A stretch of 64,000 nucleotides of DNA. It comes from Wukongibacter sp050859025 (GTDB taxonomy: Bacteria > Bacillota > Clostridia > Peptostreptococcales > Caminicellaceae). Within the stretch, counting starts at the first letter, position 1; each line of letters begins with the position of its first letter. The stretch is taken from NCBI RefSeq assembly GCF_050859025.1, contig NZ_CP138200.1, positions 5,518,001 through 5,582,000 of the forward strand, written 5' to 3'. Of this stretch, positions 16,671 through 25,607 are shown one piece after another. The translations under genes and the position numbers were made by a program. The notes under the pieces are model-generated. The model was not told the DNA's origin. It searched no databases and saw only the letters and a program-made list of their open reading frames with translations.

Positions 16671-16703
16671 ACAAAAAAATCCTCAGAGTTATACCCTCTG
16701 AGG
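16671..16703 (-). terminator. intrinsic terminator of the amino-acid binding protein gene
   Basis: On the minus strand CCTCAGAG pairs with CTCTGAGG around 7 bases, followed by ATTTTTTTG. It lies 30 bases after the stop codon. Confidence 0.9.
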
Positions 16704-16732
16704 AAAATCATTTGTAATATTATTATATCTTA

Positions 16733-17533
16733 TTAATTTTTCTTACTTGTAATATCAATGGAAAAACATTTTTGGGATAATTCCTTTAATGTTCCATCCC
16801 TTTTCATAGTTGCAATAGCATTATTCACTTCTCTAAGTATATCTTCATTCTCAACATTTTGTACAAAGGGAAAACTGTTTTCTATAACTTCTACAGGTTC
16901 TCCAACTAGCTTCAGGTTTAACTTCAAGTCATTTATAGCTTTTATAGCTACTAAGCTATCTTCAAGTATAGCATCAAGCTTTCCTGATGCAATATCCTTA
17001 AAATAATCCCTATTATTGTCATAAACTCTTATTTCTATTTCATTATTGAAATCATATTCCCTCAATGTATCCTCAAAGCTTGATCCTTGAATTAAACCCA
17101 CTTTTTTACCTATTAAATCCTTTAACCCTTTAATTGAAGTATTGTCATCTCTTACTATTAACTGAGATCCTCCGTAAACATAGGTATCAGCAAAATAATA
17201 TTTCCCTATTCTTTTACCATTTAATGTTATCTGATTCGCAATTGTATCAATCTCTCCCTTATCTAGCATAGGAAATAAATTTCTAAAATCCACATTAATA
17301 AATTCTACTTCTTTATCCAGCCTTTTAGATATTTCTTTCCATACCTCTATGTCAAAGCCTGTAAGCTCTCCATCCCTATCCATATAGGTGTATGGTGCAT
17401 AATCTCCACTTGTACCAACTATAATTTTATTGCAGGATTTTTCTCTTTCCTCTAATAGTTTCACCCCTGCAAATGCATTTAAGGTAAAGACTGCTATAAG
17501 CATAACTACAGTAAAAATAATTGTTCTCTTCAT
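16733..17533 (-). CDS. orphan amino-acid-type substrate-binding protein (family 3)
   Basis: This 266-residue protein resembles the extracellular binding subunits of polar amino-acid ABC importers. It has an N-terminal membrane or signal segment (residues 3-22). The family-3 opening IIVGTSGDYAPYTYMDRDG, the ligand-binding FDIEVWKEIS and the C-terminal PFVQN-N-EDILREVNNAIATM follow. The lipobox Cys is absent; it may be released or held by an uncleaved signal anchor. No permease or ATPase is adjacent, and terminators and an IS element isolate it. It may serve a transporter encoded elsewhere or act as a sensor. The start has AGGAGGG. Confidence 0.8.
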   Translation of the reverse strand: MKRTIIFTVVMLIAVFTLNAFAGVKLLEEREKSCNKIIVGTSGDYAPYTYMDRDGELTGFDIEVWKEISKRLDKEVEFINVDFRNLFPMLDKGEIDTIANQITLNGKRIGKYYFADTYVYGGSQLIVRDDNTSIKGLKDLIGKKVGLIQGSSFEDTLREYDFNNEIEIRVYDNNRDYFKDIASGKLDAILEDSLVAIKAINDLKLNLKLVGEPVEVIENSFPFVQNVENEDILREVNNAIATMKRDGTLKELSQKCFSIDITSKKN

Positions 17534-17841
17534 AATTACCCTCCTAATTTTTGGATTTTATTTGTCAAAATACACAAATTACATCGTTAATAAATTAACT
17601 ATATTTTCATTAAGAAAGTGCCTACTTTAAATTTATTTATCTTGTTATATTTTTTCAAGAGACAAATTTTTTTCATAAAAACGTTTGTTTTCCTGGCTTT
17701 AATCCTCAAAATTCAAATTCCGAATTTTTCATATATTCGTAATTTTTTCAAAGTAAGTTTGTTAATTTATTTACAAATAGATTATATACCTTTATAAAGA
17801 TTTTTCAATACTCTTTTTTTAAATTTTTTCAAAAAAAATTA
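17534..17841. other. AT-rich gap without recognised features
   Basis: This stretch of about 300 bases contains long T and A runs and presumably the promoter of the binding-protein gene. I see no confident promoter pair, operator, RNA element or coding frame. Confidence 0.4.
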
Positions 17842-17870
17842 AAAACCGTTATCGTAAAAATAACGGTTTT
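17842..17870 (-). terminator. intrinsic terminator of htrA
   Basis: On the minus strand AAAACCGTTAT pairs with ATAACGGTTTT around 7 bases, followed by a T-rich run. It lies 30 bases after the protease stop codon. Confidence 0.85.
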
Positions 17871-17899
17871 TAGTTTAGTTTGATTCTTATATTAAATAT

Positions 17900-19114
17900 T
17901 TATTTTTGTTGTAAAGCTGCTTTAATTTCAAGCTTCTCATTTCCATTTCTAATAATATTCATCGTAACGCTATCTCCTACATTTTTATCTTTGATTATCT
18001 GACTTAACTGCTCCATAGTTAACATTTTTTGCCCTTCAAATTCGATTATAACGTCACCTTTTCTAATTCCTGCCTTATCAGCTGCACTATTTTCTACTAC
18101 ATCGGCAATATATATTCCTATAGGTAATTCATAAAGCTCAGATATATCCTCATCTATATCCTTACCTAATATACCTAGATATGGTCTTGATACTGAGCCA
18201 CTGTTTACCAATTCATTGATAATAGGCTTAGCTGAATTGATTGGAATAGCAAATCCAATACCTTCAACCTTCGTGTCAGCGATCTTAACTGTGTTTATTC
18301 CAATAACTTCACCTCTACTATTAACAAGAGCCCCTCCACTATTACCAGGATTTATAGCGGCATCAGTTTGAACAAGCTCAAGTTTTTTATCGGGAAGTCT
18401 AAGCTCTCTATTTAATGCACTAATAACCCCTACGGTCACTGTATTATTATAGCCCATAGGATTTCCAATAGCTATAGCTGTTTCTCCAACCTTTAGTTTG
18501 TCAGAATCCCCTAATTTGGCTGCCACAATTTCATCCGCTATCTCCTCAGGAATATCCTTTTTATCTATTTTTAATACTGCCAGATCTGTTTCTGAATCAA
18601 TTCCCACAATGGATGCAGATACTTGCTTATTATCATGTAATGTAACTATAACTTCTGCCGCTCCATTTATAACGTGTTCATTAGTCACAATCATGACTCC
18701 TTCATCATTCACTTCAAATATTACACCAGAGCCTTCTCCTTCCTGAAGGTACTGATTATTATACCAGTCTCTTACCTTAACCTTGCTAGTTATGGCGACT
18801 ATAGATGTTCCTACTTCCTCAACTATATCAGTTATAGGCGATTCTGCATTGATATAGTTTACTTTTTTTGCTAAAGAGGAGTCTATTATTTCTGCATCGC
18901 CTCCGTTAATTGAGGCTTTGTTACTATCTGCATAGCCAGTCAAATAATTTTCGCTAAAATTGTACCCAGCTCCTAGGGCAAAGCCTCCAACCATTGAAAA
19001 TATAATCCCGTATATCAGCACATTTATAAAGGATTTTTTCTTCTTAATTGGTTTGCTTTTTACATCTATCACCTCGGTGCTGTCTTTTAGAAACTCATTT
19101 TTATTATCAAACAT
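17900..19114 (-). CDS. htrA: HtrA-like membrane-anchored serine protease
   Basis: This 404-residue protein is a quality-control protease that degrades misfolded proteins at the outer face of the membrane. A cytoplasmic Lys-rich stretch (KKKKSF) precedes one transmembrane helix (about residues 30-50). The trypsin-like domain follows, with His in TNEHVI, Asp in ETDLAVLK and Ser in NPGNSGG. One PDZ domain ends the protein (AGIRKGDVIIEFEGQKM). The length is typical. It lies 97 bases downstream of a two-component system in the same direction, as in secretion-stress systems where the sensor pair controls htrA. The start has AAGGAGG. Confidence 0.92.
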   Translation of the reverse strand: MFDNKNEFLKDSTEVIDVKSKPIKKKKSFINVLIYGIIFSMVGGFALGAGYNFSENYLTGYADSNKASINGGDAEIIDSSLAKKVNYINAESPITDIVEEVGTSIVAITSKVKVRDWYNNQYLQEGEGSGVIFEVNDEGVMIVTNEHVINGAAEVIVTLHDNKQVSASIVGIDSETDLAVLKIDKKDIPEEIADEIVAAKLGDSDKLKVGETAIAIGNPMGYNNTVTVGVISALNRELRLPDKKLELVQTDAAINPGNSGGALVNSRGEVIGINTVKIADTKVEGIGFAIPINSAKPIINELVNSGSVSRPYLGILGKDIDEDISELYELPIGIYIADVVENSAADKAGIRKGDVIIEFEGQKMLTMEQLSQIIKDKNVGDSVTMNIIRNGNEKLEIKAALQQK

Positions 19115-19211
19115 TATCCAATACCTCCTTAAATATCAAATTTCTATTATAATTCAATAATAAACTATAAAATTTAAGAAAATATGAATGATTTGTAAAC
19201 AAAAATTTTTT

Positions 19212-20627
19212 CTATTTTCTTGATAGGGTAAAGGTGAATACTGTACCCTCATCCTCACTACTTCTAACTTCAGTATTTTCTCCATGATTGCTTATAATGG
19301 TTTTTACAATAGATAATCCAAGACCTGATCCGCCTTTGTCTTCTCCTCTTGATTTATCTACCTTTCTAAACCTATTCCAGATGTGTCTTAGCTCCTCCTT
19401 TGGAATTATGGTTCCTGTATTCTTTACGGAAACATAAATTCTATTTTTCTTTGACTTGGTTTCTATCCCTATTTTTCCTTGATTTTCTACAAACTTGACT
19501 GCATTATCAATCAAATTATATATAACCCTTGTTATCTGTTCTTTATCAGCATATACTATGTCGTTCCCTCCAGATAGCTCTAATTCTACATCAATATTCT
19601 TTTCTATCAGTCTAGTTTCAAATTTATCTATTTCATTTATCAATAAATTGTTTATATTAAACTCTGTTTTAGATAAGTTGATTTCTCCACTTTCCATTTT
19701 CGACAAATCTAAGATATCATTTGTCATCTTTGTTAAACGCTCACTTTCATTTAATGCAATTTTTATATATTTATTCTGTTTTTCCTTTGGAATGGTACCA
19801 TCTAAAATAGCCTGCAAAAATCCCTTTATGGAAGTAAGTGGTGAACGGATATCATGGGATAGATTTGATACAAAGGTTCTCCTTAATTCTTCTAGATTGC
19901 TCAGATCCTCAGCCATATTATTGAAGTTCTGAGCCAATTCTCCTAGTTCATCGTTTCTAGTAATATTGAGCTTTTTATCAAAGTTTCCCTTTGAAATAAA
20001 TTTTACGGCATCATTTAGATTCTTTATATCCTTTTTCAAATTTCTAGATAGGAAAAATACTCCTATAAATGCTACTAATATTGAAAATATAAGAGCCGCC
20101 ATTGTTATTCTATATACATCTGATATTGTTCTTTTTATTTCAGGGATAGGCACATGCATAAATAAGGCAATCTCTACCTTATTATCTACTATAATCGGAT
20201 ATCCAATAGTAAGAACTGACTCTTCAAAATGATTTTTGAACCGACCCTTTCTTTTTATTACATATCCCTTGAACACCTCTTCTACTTCCTCATAGGTCAA
20301 TTTTTCACCTAACCAAGAAGCATCATCTATTTCTGAATCTATATAGATTTCTCCAAGCCTATTTACCCACCATATTCTCGCATTTAAATATCTATCTAGG
20401 GCTTCCATTTCCAGTTTTAGCCGTTCTTTATCAATAAATAAGGAGCCTCTCTCATAAACCTTGACATATTGCTGTTGTATCTTTTCACATTGTTCGATAA
20501 GCATTTTTTCTTTTTGACTCATGAAATATTCTTCAAAGGTACTGGACAATATAGTAATTAATGCAATAAAACTTATTACTATAACGGCTACATAGATTGC
20601 AAGCATCTTACCAAATAGTGATCTCAA
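19212..20627 (-). CDS. sensor histidine kinase
   Basis: This 471-residue kinase has two transmembrane helices (about residues 7-27 and 170-190) enclosing an extracellular sensor region of about 140 residues. A HAMP linker follows. The phosphoacceptor domain reads NLSHDIRSPLTSIKGF, and the ATP-binding domain has DNAVKFV and GGSGLGLSIVKTI. It starts with TTG, which lies 5 bases after AGGTGACG. It begins 15 bases after the response-regulator stop, so the two are co-translated partners. The adjacent htrA gene suggests that the signal is misfolded exported protein, by analogy with CssS; the sensor region itself gives no direct sign of the ligand. Confidence 0.9.
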   Translation of the reverse strand: MRSLFGKMLAIYVAVIVISFIALITILSSTFEEYFMSQKEKMLIEQCEKIQQQYVKVYERGSLFIDKERLKLEMEALDRYLNARIWWVNRLGEIYIDSEIDDASWLGEKLTYEEVEEVFKGYVIKRKGRFKNHFEESVLTIGYPIIVDNKVEIALFMHVPIPEIKRTISDVYRITMAALIFSILVAFIGVFFLSRNLKKDIKNLNDAVKFISKGNFDKKLNITRNDELGELAQNFNNMAEDLSNLEELRRTFVSNLSHDIRSPLTSIKGFLQAILDGTIPKEKQNKYIKIALNESERLTKMTNDILDLSKMESGEINLSKTEFNINNLLINEIDKFETRLIEKNIDVELELSGGNDIVYADKEQITRVIYNLIDNAVKFVENQGKIGIETKSKKNRIYVSVKNTGTIIPKEELRHIWNRFRKVDKSRGEDKGGSGLGLSIVKTIISNHGENTEVRSSEDEGTVFTFTLSRK

Positions 20628-20642
20628 ATTAACGTCACCTCA

Positions 20643-21326
20643 TTAATCTAATGTAAATTTATATCCTACACTCCATACAGTTTTTATTTCCCAAGGATCA
20701 TTTTTATCTAACTTTGCCCTAAGTCTTTTTATATGTACATCAACAGTTCTTGTTTCACCTACATAATCATATCCCCAAACATTGTCAAGTATTTGATCTC
20801 TAGTAAACACTTGGTTTGGACTAGAAGCCAAAAAGTATAGAAGCTCTAATTCCTTAGGAGGTATTTCTAATCTTTTTCCGTGGTATGTTATTGTATAATC
20901 ATTTAAATCTATGGTTAGATTAGGTATAACCAATTGTTTGCTTCCTGTATTTTTTGATTTATACCTTCTAAGTACAGCCTTTACCCTAGCCAACAATTCC
21001 TTAGAGTCAAAGGGTTTAACTACATAATCATCAGCTCCTAGCTCTAACCCTAAAACCTTATCAAAGGTTTCTCCCTTTGCTGTAAGCATTATAATTGGTG
21101 CAGAGCTTTTCTTTCTAATTTCTGTACATACCTCATAGCCATCCATTTCGGGAAGCATAATATCAAGTATAATTAAATCCGGTGTAAAGGACGTAAATTC
21201 CTTTAATGCCTCTACCCCACTATGAAACTCTTTTGTTTCATAACCTTCTCTATTGAGATAAAGTGATATAAGCTCAGCGATATTCTCATCATCATCAACA
21301 ACCATTATTCTTGTATTCTTATTCAA
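20643..21326 (-). CDS. OmpR-type response regulator
   Basis: This 227-residue regulator has a receiver domain (acidic residues in VDDDEN, phosphoacceptor Asp in IILDIMLPEMDG, Thr in MLTAKGE, Lys in VVKPFD) and a winged-helix DNA-binding domain with TRDQILDNVWGYD and RTVDVHIKRLRAKL. It starts with TTG six bases after AGGAGGAG; an overlapping ATG is out of frame. It precedes the histidine kinase and the htrA gene and is probably their activator. Confidence 0.92.
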   Translation of the reverse strand: MNKNTRIMVVDDDENIAELISLYLNREGYETKEFHSGVEALKEFTSFTPDLIILDIMLPEMDGYEVCTEIRKKSSAPIIMLTAKGETFDKVLGLELGADDYVVKPFDSKELLARVKAVLRRYKSKNTGSKQLVIPNLTIDLNDYTITYHGKRLEIPPKELELLYFLASSPNQVFTRDQILDNVWGYDYVGETRTVDVHIKRLRAKLDKNDPWEIKTVWSVGYKFTLD

Positions 21327-21349
21327 GTCATACTCCTCCTTTTTAACTT

Positions 21350-21457
21350 AATATATAGGGTTCAAATAGTAGAACTTAATTTATACATATGTAGATACTC
21401 ATATATTCAGAGTTTTTAAGCATTTTGGTTATGTAGTTTTAAAATTTCTAGAACTAT
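21350..21457. repeat. repeat family A, degenerate copy
   Basis: This copy keeps AACTTAATTTATACATA, a middle part GATACT-N15-GAGTTTTTAAGCATTTTGG and a decayed right arm TTATGTAG-N5-AAATTTCTAGA. It aligns best with the copy at 40834-40940. It lies upstream of the response-regulator gene. Confidence 0.55.
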
Positions 21458-21678
21458 ACCATATATATTATGCAATTATACCCAGCTAAAATTATGCAAT
21501 CTCCTCAATTCTATTTACAAATATAATATTTCTAATCTGAATTCCTGTTTAACATTATTTTATCACTATAATATATTTAATTTGTCCAAATATCTATATT
21601 TATTTTAGTATATTTTATTTTAATTTCAATTTTGTATAAACATTTTATTGATTTTATATTATAATCTTTCATAGGCCC

Positions 21679-21706
21679 TTGAAAAATTCATGAGATATGT
21701 TATAAT
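21679..21706 (+). promoter_or_regulatory. sigma-A promoter of the CarA-N-like gene
   Basis: TTGAAA and a perfect TATAAT are separated by 16 bases, about 95 bases before the start codon at 21801. Confidence 0.6.
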
Positions 21707-21800
21707 TTTAGAAAGGTGTATATTTATACATCATAATGAATATTCATGAATTTTGTTATTAAATTTGTTCAGAGAGACAAAAATAAGAGGAGGTAGAAAG

Positions 21801-22121
21801 ATGAAGGGGTATTTATTATTAGAAGACGGTAGTTTATTTTATGGTAAGGTAATTAGTAAAATAGAAAATATTTTAGGAAATGTGATGGTTGATGATAAGG
21901 GTGCTATTTGTCTAACATGTCATTCAACTGGAAAACAAAGCTTAGTTATCAATAACACTGACAAAGCTCAAGGTGATGTTCTGCTTTCCGATGTGGATTT
22001 TCAAAGTTTAAAATCTAGAATTGAAAATAATAATAATCTTCAAGGTAAAATCGTAACCGATTCTTTACCTATAGAGTATCATGTATATGATCTGAAAACC
22101 TTTATTCCTTTAGGACTATAA
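21801..22121 (+). CDS. stand-alone protein resembling the N-terminal domain of carbamoyl-phosphate synthase small subunit
   Basis: This 106-residue protein begins MKGYLLLEDGSLFYGKVI, close to the opening of CarA, the glutaminase subunit of carbamoyl-phosphate synthase (typically M-A-LEDG-F-G). A weaker resemblance continues with GKIVTDSLPIEYHV near residues 82-95, where CarA has a GQIV-TYP segment. The glutaminase domain, including its catalytic Cys, is completely absent. No pyrimidine or arginine genes are nearby. A non-catalytic, perhaps binding, role is therefore inferred. The start has AGGAGG; an earlier in-frame ATG at 21753 does not. Confidence 0.65.
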   Translation: MKGYLLLEDGSLFYGKVISKIENILGNVMVDDKGAICLTCHSTGKQSLVINNTDKAQGDVLLSDVDFQSLKSRIENNNNLQGKIVTDSLPIEYHVYDLKTFIPLGL

Positions 22122-22205
22122 AGGCTTTAAAACAGAGATTATATTCTCAGAATGACGAATTTCTACACTATTTAAATTTTCAAACTCAAATTATTTATTC
22201 TAAAA

Positions 22206-22243
22206 GACCTATGAAAGAATTTCACAAAATTCCTTCATAGGTC
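22206..22243 (-). terminator. bidirectional terminator between the CarA-N-like gene and the MATE gene
   Basis: GACCTATGAA pairs with TTCATAGGTC, extended by GAATT/AATTC. On the minus strand TTTTAGAAT follows. It can serve both converging genes. Confidence 0.75.
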
Positions 22244-22257
22244 AGTTCTTCTATTTT

Positions 22258-23622
22258 TTAGGAGTCCAATCTTATATTTGTCCATTTCCTACTTCTAAAT
22301 CTCATAAAAATTACAACACAAAAGACAACAAATGAAATTATTTCTCCATACCATAGTCCTACTACTCCTTGTCTTAAGGTTATTATAAACAAATATGATA
22401 AGGGAACAAATACTACCCATAGTCTAAGTGATGTTATAACCATAACACTTATTGTATCTCCTGCCCCCCTCAGTGCACCTGACATTACAATCATAAAGTT
22501 TAAAAAGGGCTGATTAATGCCTATAAAATACATTGTTGTAACTGAAAGTAGAATAATCTCTATTTCCGTTGTAAATATGCCTAACAGCTCTTTTGGAAAA
22601 ATAAAGAAAATTACTCCCATAACGATTCCCCATGTAACTCCTAATATGGTAGCAGTATATCCTATATTTACAGACTTTTCAATGTCCTTTTCACCTAATG
22701 CCTTTCCCACTAAAGTAGCAGCCGCAATTGACAGGCCGACTGCAGGCATAAAGGATATAGATTCAATATTAAGAAGTATACGAAAAGCTGCTTCTGAATT
22801 CGTCTCTAATTGTGATATAATGACACCTACAACTACAAAGGAAATTTGCATTAAGGCTTGTTCAATACCACCAGGCAGGCTTATTCTCAATAAGGGTCTT
22901 AGTATGACTTCGGTGATTTTCATGTTCTTTATTTTTATCTGCACACGTGTTTTCTTAATAAACAATATATAAGTATATAGAATCATAGCTATCATTCTGG
23001 AAATCGTTGTTGACCAAGCTGCACCGGCAATACCCATTTGCGGAAAAGGTCCCCAACCCGTTATAAATACATAGTTGCCTATTATATTTAAAATATTAGC
23101 TATAGCTGTAATTATCATAGGTGTAACTGTGTCTCCAGATCCTCTTAAGATTGCTGCATAGGAGAAGGATAGAAACATAAAGATCATTCCAACTACAATA
23201 ATATAAAAATACGTTAAAGCTAAGCCAAGCACTTCATCTGTCATATCATAGATTTGCAAAATTTGCTTTGCAAATATTGCTGCTAAAACTGTGATAATAA
23301 TTCCTATTATTAGGTTGATGGATACTGCTTGTCCTGCAATTATATTTAACCTATTATGATCCTTTTCTCCATAGGCCCTCGATATCATTGCAGTAGCTCC
23401 AGTATTAAATGATGAAAATATAAAAATCAATGTGAAAATAATCTGATTAGCAAAGCCTACGGCTGCTAAAGCCTCTGATCCTACAAAGCGGCTTATCATA
23501 ACGGTATCAGCTAAGCCAAGTAAGGTATTAAGGCTCATTTCTCCGATAGCAGGCAGAGCTATTGCAATAATAGAAAACAGAAGGACTCTATATTTACCAA
23601 AAAACGTCCTTAATTTATTCAT
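22258..23622 (-). CDS. MATE family efflux transporter
   Basis: This 454-residue membrane protein has the 12 helices of a MATE exporter, arranged as two six-helix halves. Typical segments are LLGLADTVMISRFVGSEALAAVGFANQ near the N-terminus, ATAMISRAYGEKDHNR, and LRGSGDTVTPM with its second-half counterpart LRGAGDTISVM. It probably exports organic cations or drugs using a sodium or proton gradient; the substrate is not evident. The ribosome binding site is weak (GTGATAA). No regulator is adjacent. Confidence 0.9.
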   Translation of the reverse strand: MNKLRTFFGKYRVLLFSIIAIALPAIGEMSLNTLLGLADTVMISRFVGSEALAAVGFANQIIFTLIFIFSSFNTGATAMISRAYGEKDHNRLNIIAGQAVSINLIIGIIITVLAAIFAKQILQIYDMTDEVLGLALTYFYIIVVGMIFMFLSFSYAAILRGSGDTVTPMIITAIANILNIIGNYVFITGWGPFPQMGIAGAAWSTTISRMIAMILYTYILFIKKTRVQIKIKNMKITEVILRPLLRISLPGGIEQALMQISFVVVGVIISQLETNSEAAFRILLNIESISFMPAVGLSIAAATLVGKALGEKDIEKSVNIGYTATILGVTWGIVMGVIFFIFPKELLGIFTTEIEIILLSVTTMYFIGINQPFLNFMIVMSGALRGAGDTISVMVITSLRLWVVFVPLSYLFIITLRQGVVGLWYGEIISFVVFCVVIFMRFRSRKWTNIRLDS

Positions 23623-23787
23623 TTTTTATCACGTTCTTTCTTTACTATATTTTTTATAATACATCGGAAATTATAAACCCCTTAAGATTATTTATAAATT
23701 TATGGTTTTACTTGGATGACTATATGTAAAAAGTTAATCTTTAGAATCTTTATCAAAGACTTTTTTGTTTATATATAAATTATATTT

Positions 23788-23961
23788 CTAGGTCTGCTTA
23801 TTTTCATCCTTGACCAATTTTTTTGTATCATAAAGCATTTTAGCAATAAGTTCGTCAGATAACTTATCAAGCTGTTCTTTCCTATAGCAGCAAGTATACC
23901 ACATGAGGTATTTCACCGCTCTCTCACGTTCTATGGAAGTAAAACCCCTTTTTTTATCCAA
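23788..23961 (-). CDS. small conserved-looking protein with TTG start
   Basis: This 57-codon frame starts at TTG after AGGAAATA and lacks any earlier ATG. It encodes a charged, helical peptide containing RERAVKYLMWYT and KEQLDKLSDELIAKMLYD. The second half has the pattern of short Firmicute proteins in which a helix is followed by a TDEEL/SDEEL turn and another helix. It follows the metallo-hydrolase gene by about 65 bases in the same direction, so it may share its transcript. Codon use looks like that of a real gene. I cannot name a family. Initiation further upstream at a non-standard codon is possible, since GGGGGAG lies before the frame. Confidence 0.45.
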   Translation of the reverse strand: MDKKRGFTSIERERAVKYLMWYTCCYRKEQLDKLSDELIAKMLYDTKKLVKDENKQT

Positions 23962-24024
23962 TATTTCCTGTATATCCGTATATATCTCCCCCTTATTTCA
24001 TGGTCAAGGATTTATAGCTTATCA

Positions 24025-24849
24025 CTATATTTCTATAGTATCTCCTGCATTACACAGAATACATCTCTCTTTTAAAGCTCTTTTCATCTCCATCATTGAT
24101 TTGGTTCCAGTACAGTGTAGTGGAAATACCCTTTCAATTTCCATGTCTTTCAAGGACTCAATAGTTCTGTTTAGCTGGCTAGTAGATGCATCTTTTAAAT
24201 GCATTCCACCAATTACTGCTCTTACTTTATTTTCACCGGTTACTTGTATAGCATACTTTATACAATTTATAACCCCTGGATGGCTGCAACCTAAAAGTAT
24301 GACTATGCCCTTTTCAGTTTTTATAACTAGCATCTGTTCGTCTAAAAATGTATCGTCCTTTAATCCATCCTTTTCTTTAACTTTAAAATGCTTAGGTATT
24401 TCTTCAAAGTTAGTTATTCTAGGTATTTCGCTTATAATTATGATATTTTCTGTTAAATACTTTAGCTTAGAATTAAAAATAATTCTTTCTTCTTTTATGT
24501 CTATATCCTCTAATCTCCACGGTATACCTATATACTTTATTTCATTATTTACAATCTTATACTTTTCCTTCAATGCATATGGATGAATGCACAGACTAGC
24601 ACTAGAATCACCAAAGTCAATATGTGATAAACCAGTTGTATGATCGTAGTGTCCATGACTCAAAACAATATAGTCTACAGAATGTATATCATACCCCATT
24701 TTCTCAGAATTATGAAGAAATGCATCACTTTCCCCTGTATCAAAAAGAATATTTTTATCATCAGTCTCAACCAATACAGATAATCCATGCTCTGTCAAAA
24801 GCTCTTCTCTTGAAGCATAATTATTTGACAATATATGGAAACTCAACAT
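24025..24849 (-). CDS. metallo-beta-lactamase-fold hydrolase (MJ0301-like)
   Basis: This 274-residue enzyme has the metal-binding motif SHGHYDHTTG near residues 64-73, an upstream ILFDTG strand, a second metal ligand in LGCSHPGVIN and a third His in VFPLHCTGT. This layout, with IGGMHL, is typical of the subfamily that includes the dihydropterin (DHPMP)-synthesising enzymes in archaea and many uncharacterised Firmicute proteins. The real substrate is unknown. The start has AAGGAGATGA. A small gene follows it on the same strand. Confidence 0.8.
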   Translation of the reverse strand: MLSFHILSNNYASREELLTEHGLSVLVETDDKNILFDTGESDAFLHNSEKMGYDIHSVDYIVLSHGHYDHTTGLSHIDFGDSSASLCIHPYALKEKYKIVNNEIKYIGIPWRLEDIDIKEERIIFNSKLKYLTENIIIISEIPRITNFEEIPKHFKVKEKDGLKDDTFLDEQMLVIKTEKGIVILLGCSHPGVINCIKYAIQVTGENKVRAVIGGMHLKDASTSQLNRTIESLKDMEIERVFPLHCTGTKSMMEMKRALKERCILCNAGDTIEI

Positions 24850-24959
24850 AAAATCATCTCCTTCCGATTAAAAGATTATATCATAAAAAGTCAAATAACT
24901 GGACATATATATATTTAAACCCGAACAAAGTCTTAATTTTTACTAAAGATACAATATAA

Positions 24960-25063
24960 TGTAGAGATTTCAGTAAAAGCTTTAATTTATACATCAAAAT
25001 TTCCCCAAGATAATCGGATATTTTGATATGTATAAATTTAGTTTCACTAAGAACTCTCTATAG
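24960..25063. repeat. repeat family A, intact palindromic copy
   Basis: The left arm TAGAGATTTCAGTAAAAGC, then TTTAATTTATACAT, pairs along almost its whole length with the right arm ATGTATAAATTTAG, then TTTCACTAAGAACTCTCTA. An inner ATCAAAATTTCC pairs with GGATATTTTGAT. The unit is about 104 bp and can fold into one long hairpin. It lies between divergent genes. Confidence 0.75.
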
Positions 25064-25097
25064 GTTAGAAATTTATTATTTAAGGAGATGACATATT

Positions 25098-25385
25098 ATG
25101 AATACAGATGATTTTTTATTCTCAATAATAGATACAGCCGATGGCTCTGCTGTATTTATTACGTCAAGGTATACCTTTGAGAATGATGGTATGGTGAGTG
25201 AGAGCTTTAACAAGGAGGAATTAGAAGTTTTAGAGCCTGTGTTAGAGAAGGCCGGACTAAATGAGCTTATGGAGTCCTGTTATGAAATGTCAAAGTCTTC
25301 AGAGGAAACAATGGATATATTGTTAGATCAGGGCTTAACTAAGGACAAAAATTTTGATAATCTTATAGAAACTCTATATTCTTAG
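25098..25385 (+). CDS. hypothetical acidic protein
   Basis: This 95-residue protein is not recognised. It is acidic (many Glu and Asp) with no signal peptide or membrane segment. The first third looks beta-rich (FSIIDTADGSAVFITSRYTF) and the rest helical (KEELEVLEPVLEKAGLNELM). It has an excellent AAGGAGATGA site seven bases from the ATG. Repeat A lies directly upstream and may contain or alter its promoter. It is a single gene with no obvious partner. Confidence 0.6.
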   Translation: MNTDDFLFSIIDTADGSAVFITSRYTFENDGMVSESFNKEELEVLEPVLEKAGLNELMESCYEMSKSSEETMDILLDQGLTKDKNFDNLIETLYS

Positions 25386-25540
25386 TCTCTATAGAGTACC
25401 TCAGTGTATACATAGTTTTTTATACGATATCACATATATATGATACGCCTTACATTCTGAAGATTCTGTGATGACCATTCTGGTTTATATTAATACTTTA
25501 GAATGTAATAAATCTTTTTTAGCTTACATTAAATTTTTAA

Positions 25541-25588
25541 ATAAAAAAACAACTCAAGAATATATTCAAGTAATATCTTGAGTTGTTT
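25541..25588 (-). terminator. intrinsic terminator of the metal ATPase operon
   Basis: On the minus strand AAACAACTCAAGA pairs with TCTTGAGTTGTTT, followed by TTTTTTATTT. It lies 20 bases after the ATPase stop codon. Confidence 0.88.
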
Positions 25589-25607
25589 ACTTATATAAAT
25601 CTTTTCT

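Noticed and set aside
23903..24586. A 227-codon plus-strand frame
   Set aside because: It is antisense to the metallo-hydrolase with clear metal-binding motifs and to the small TTG gene; no ribosome binding site precedes it.
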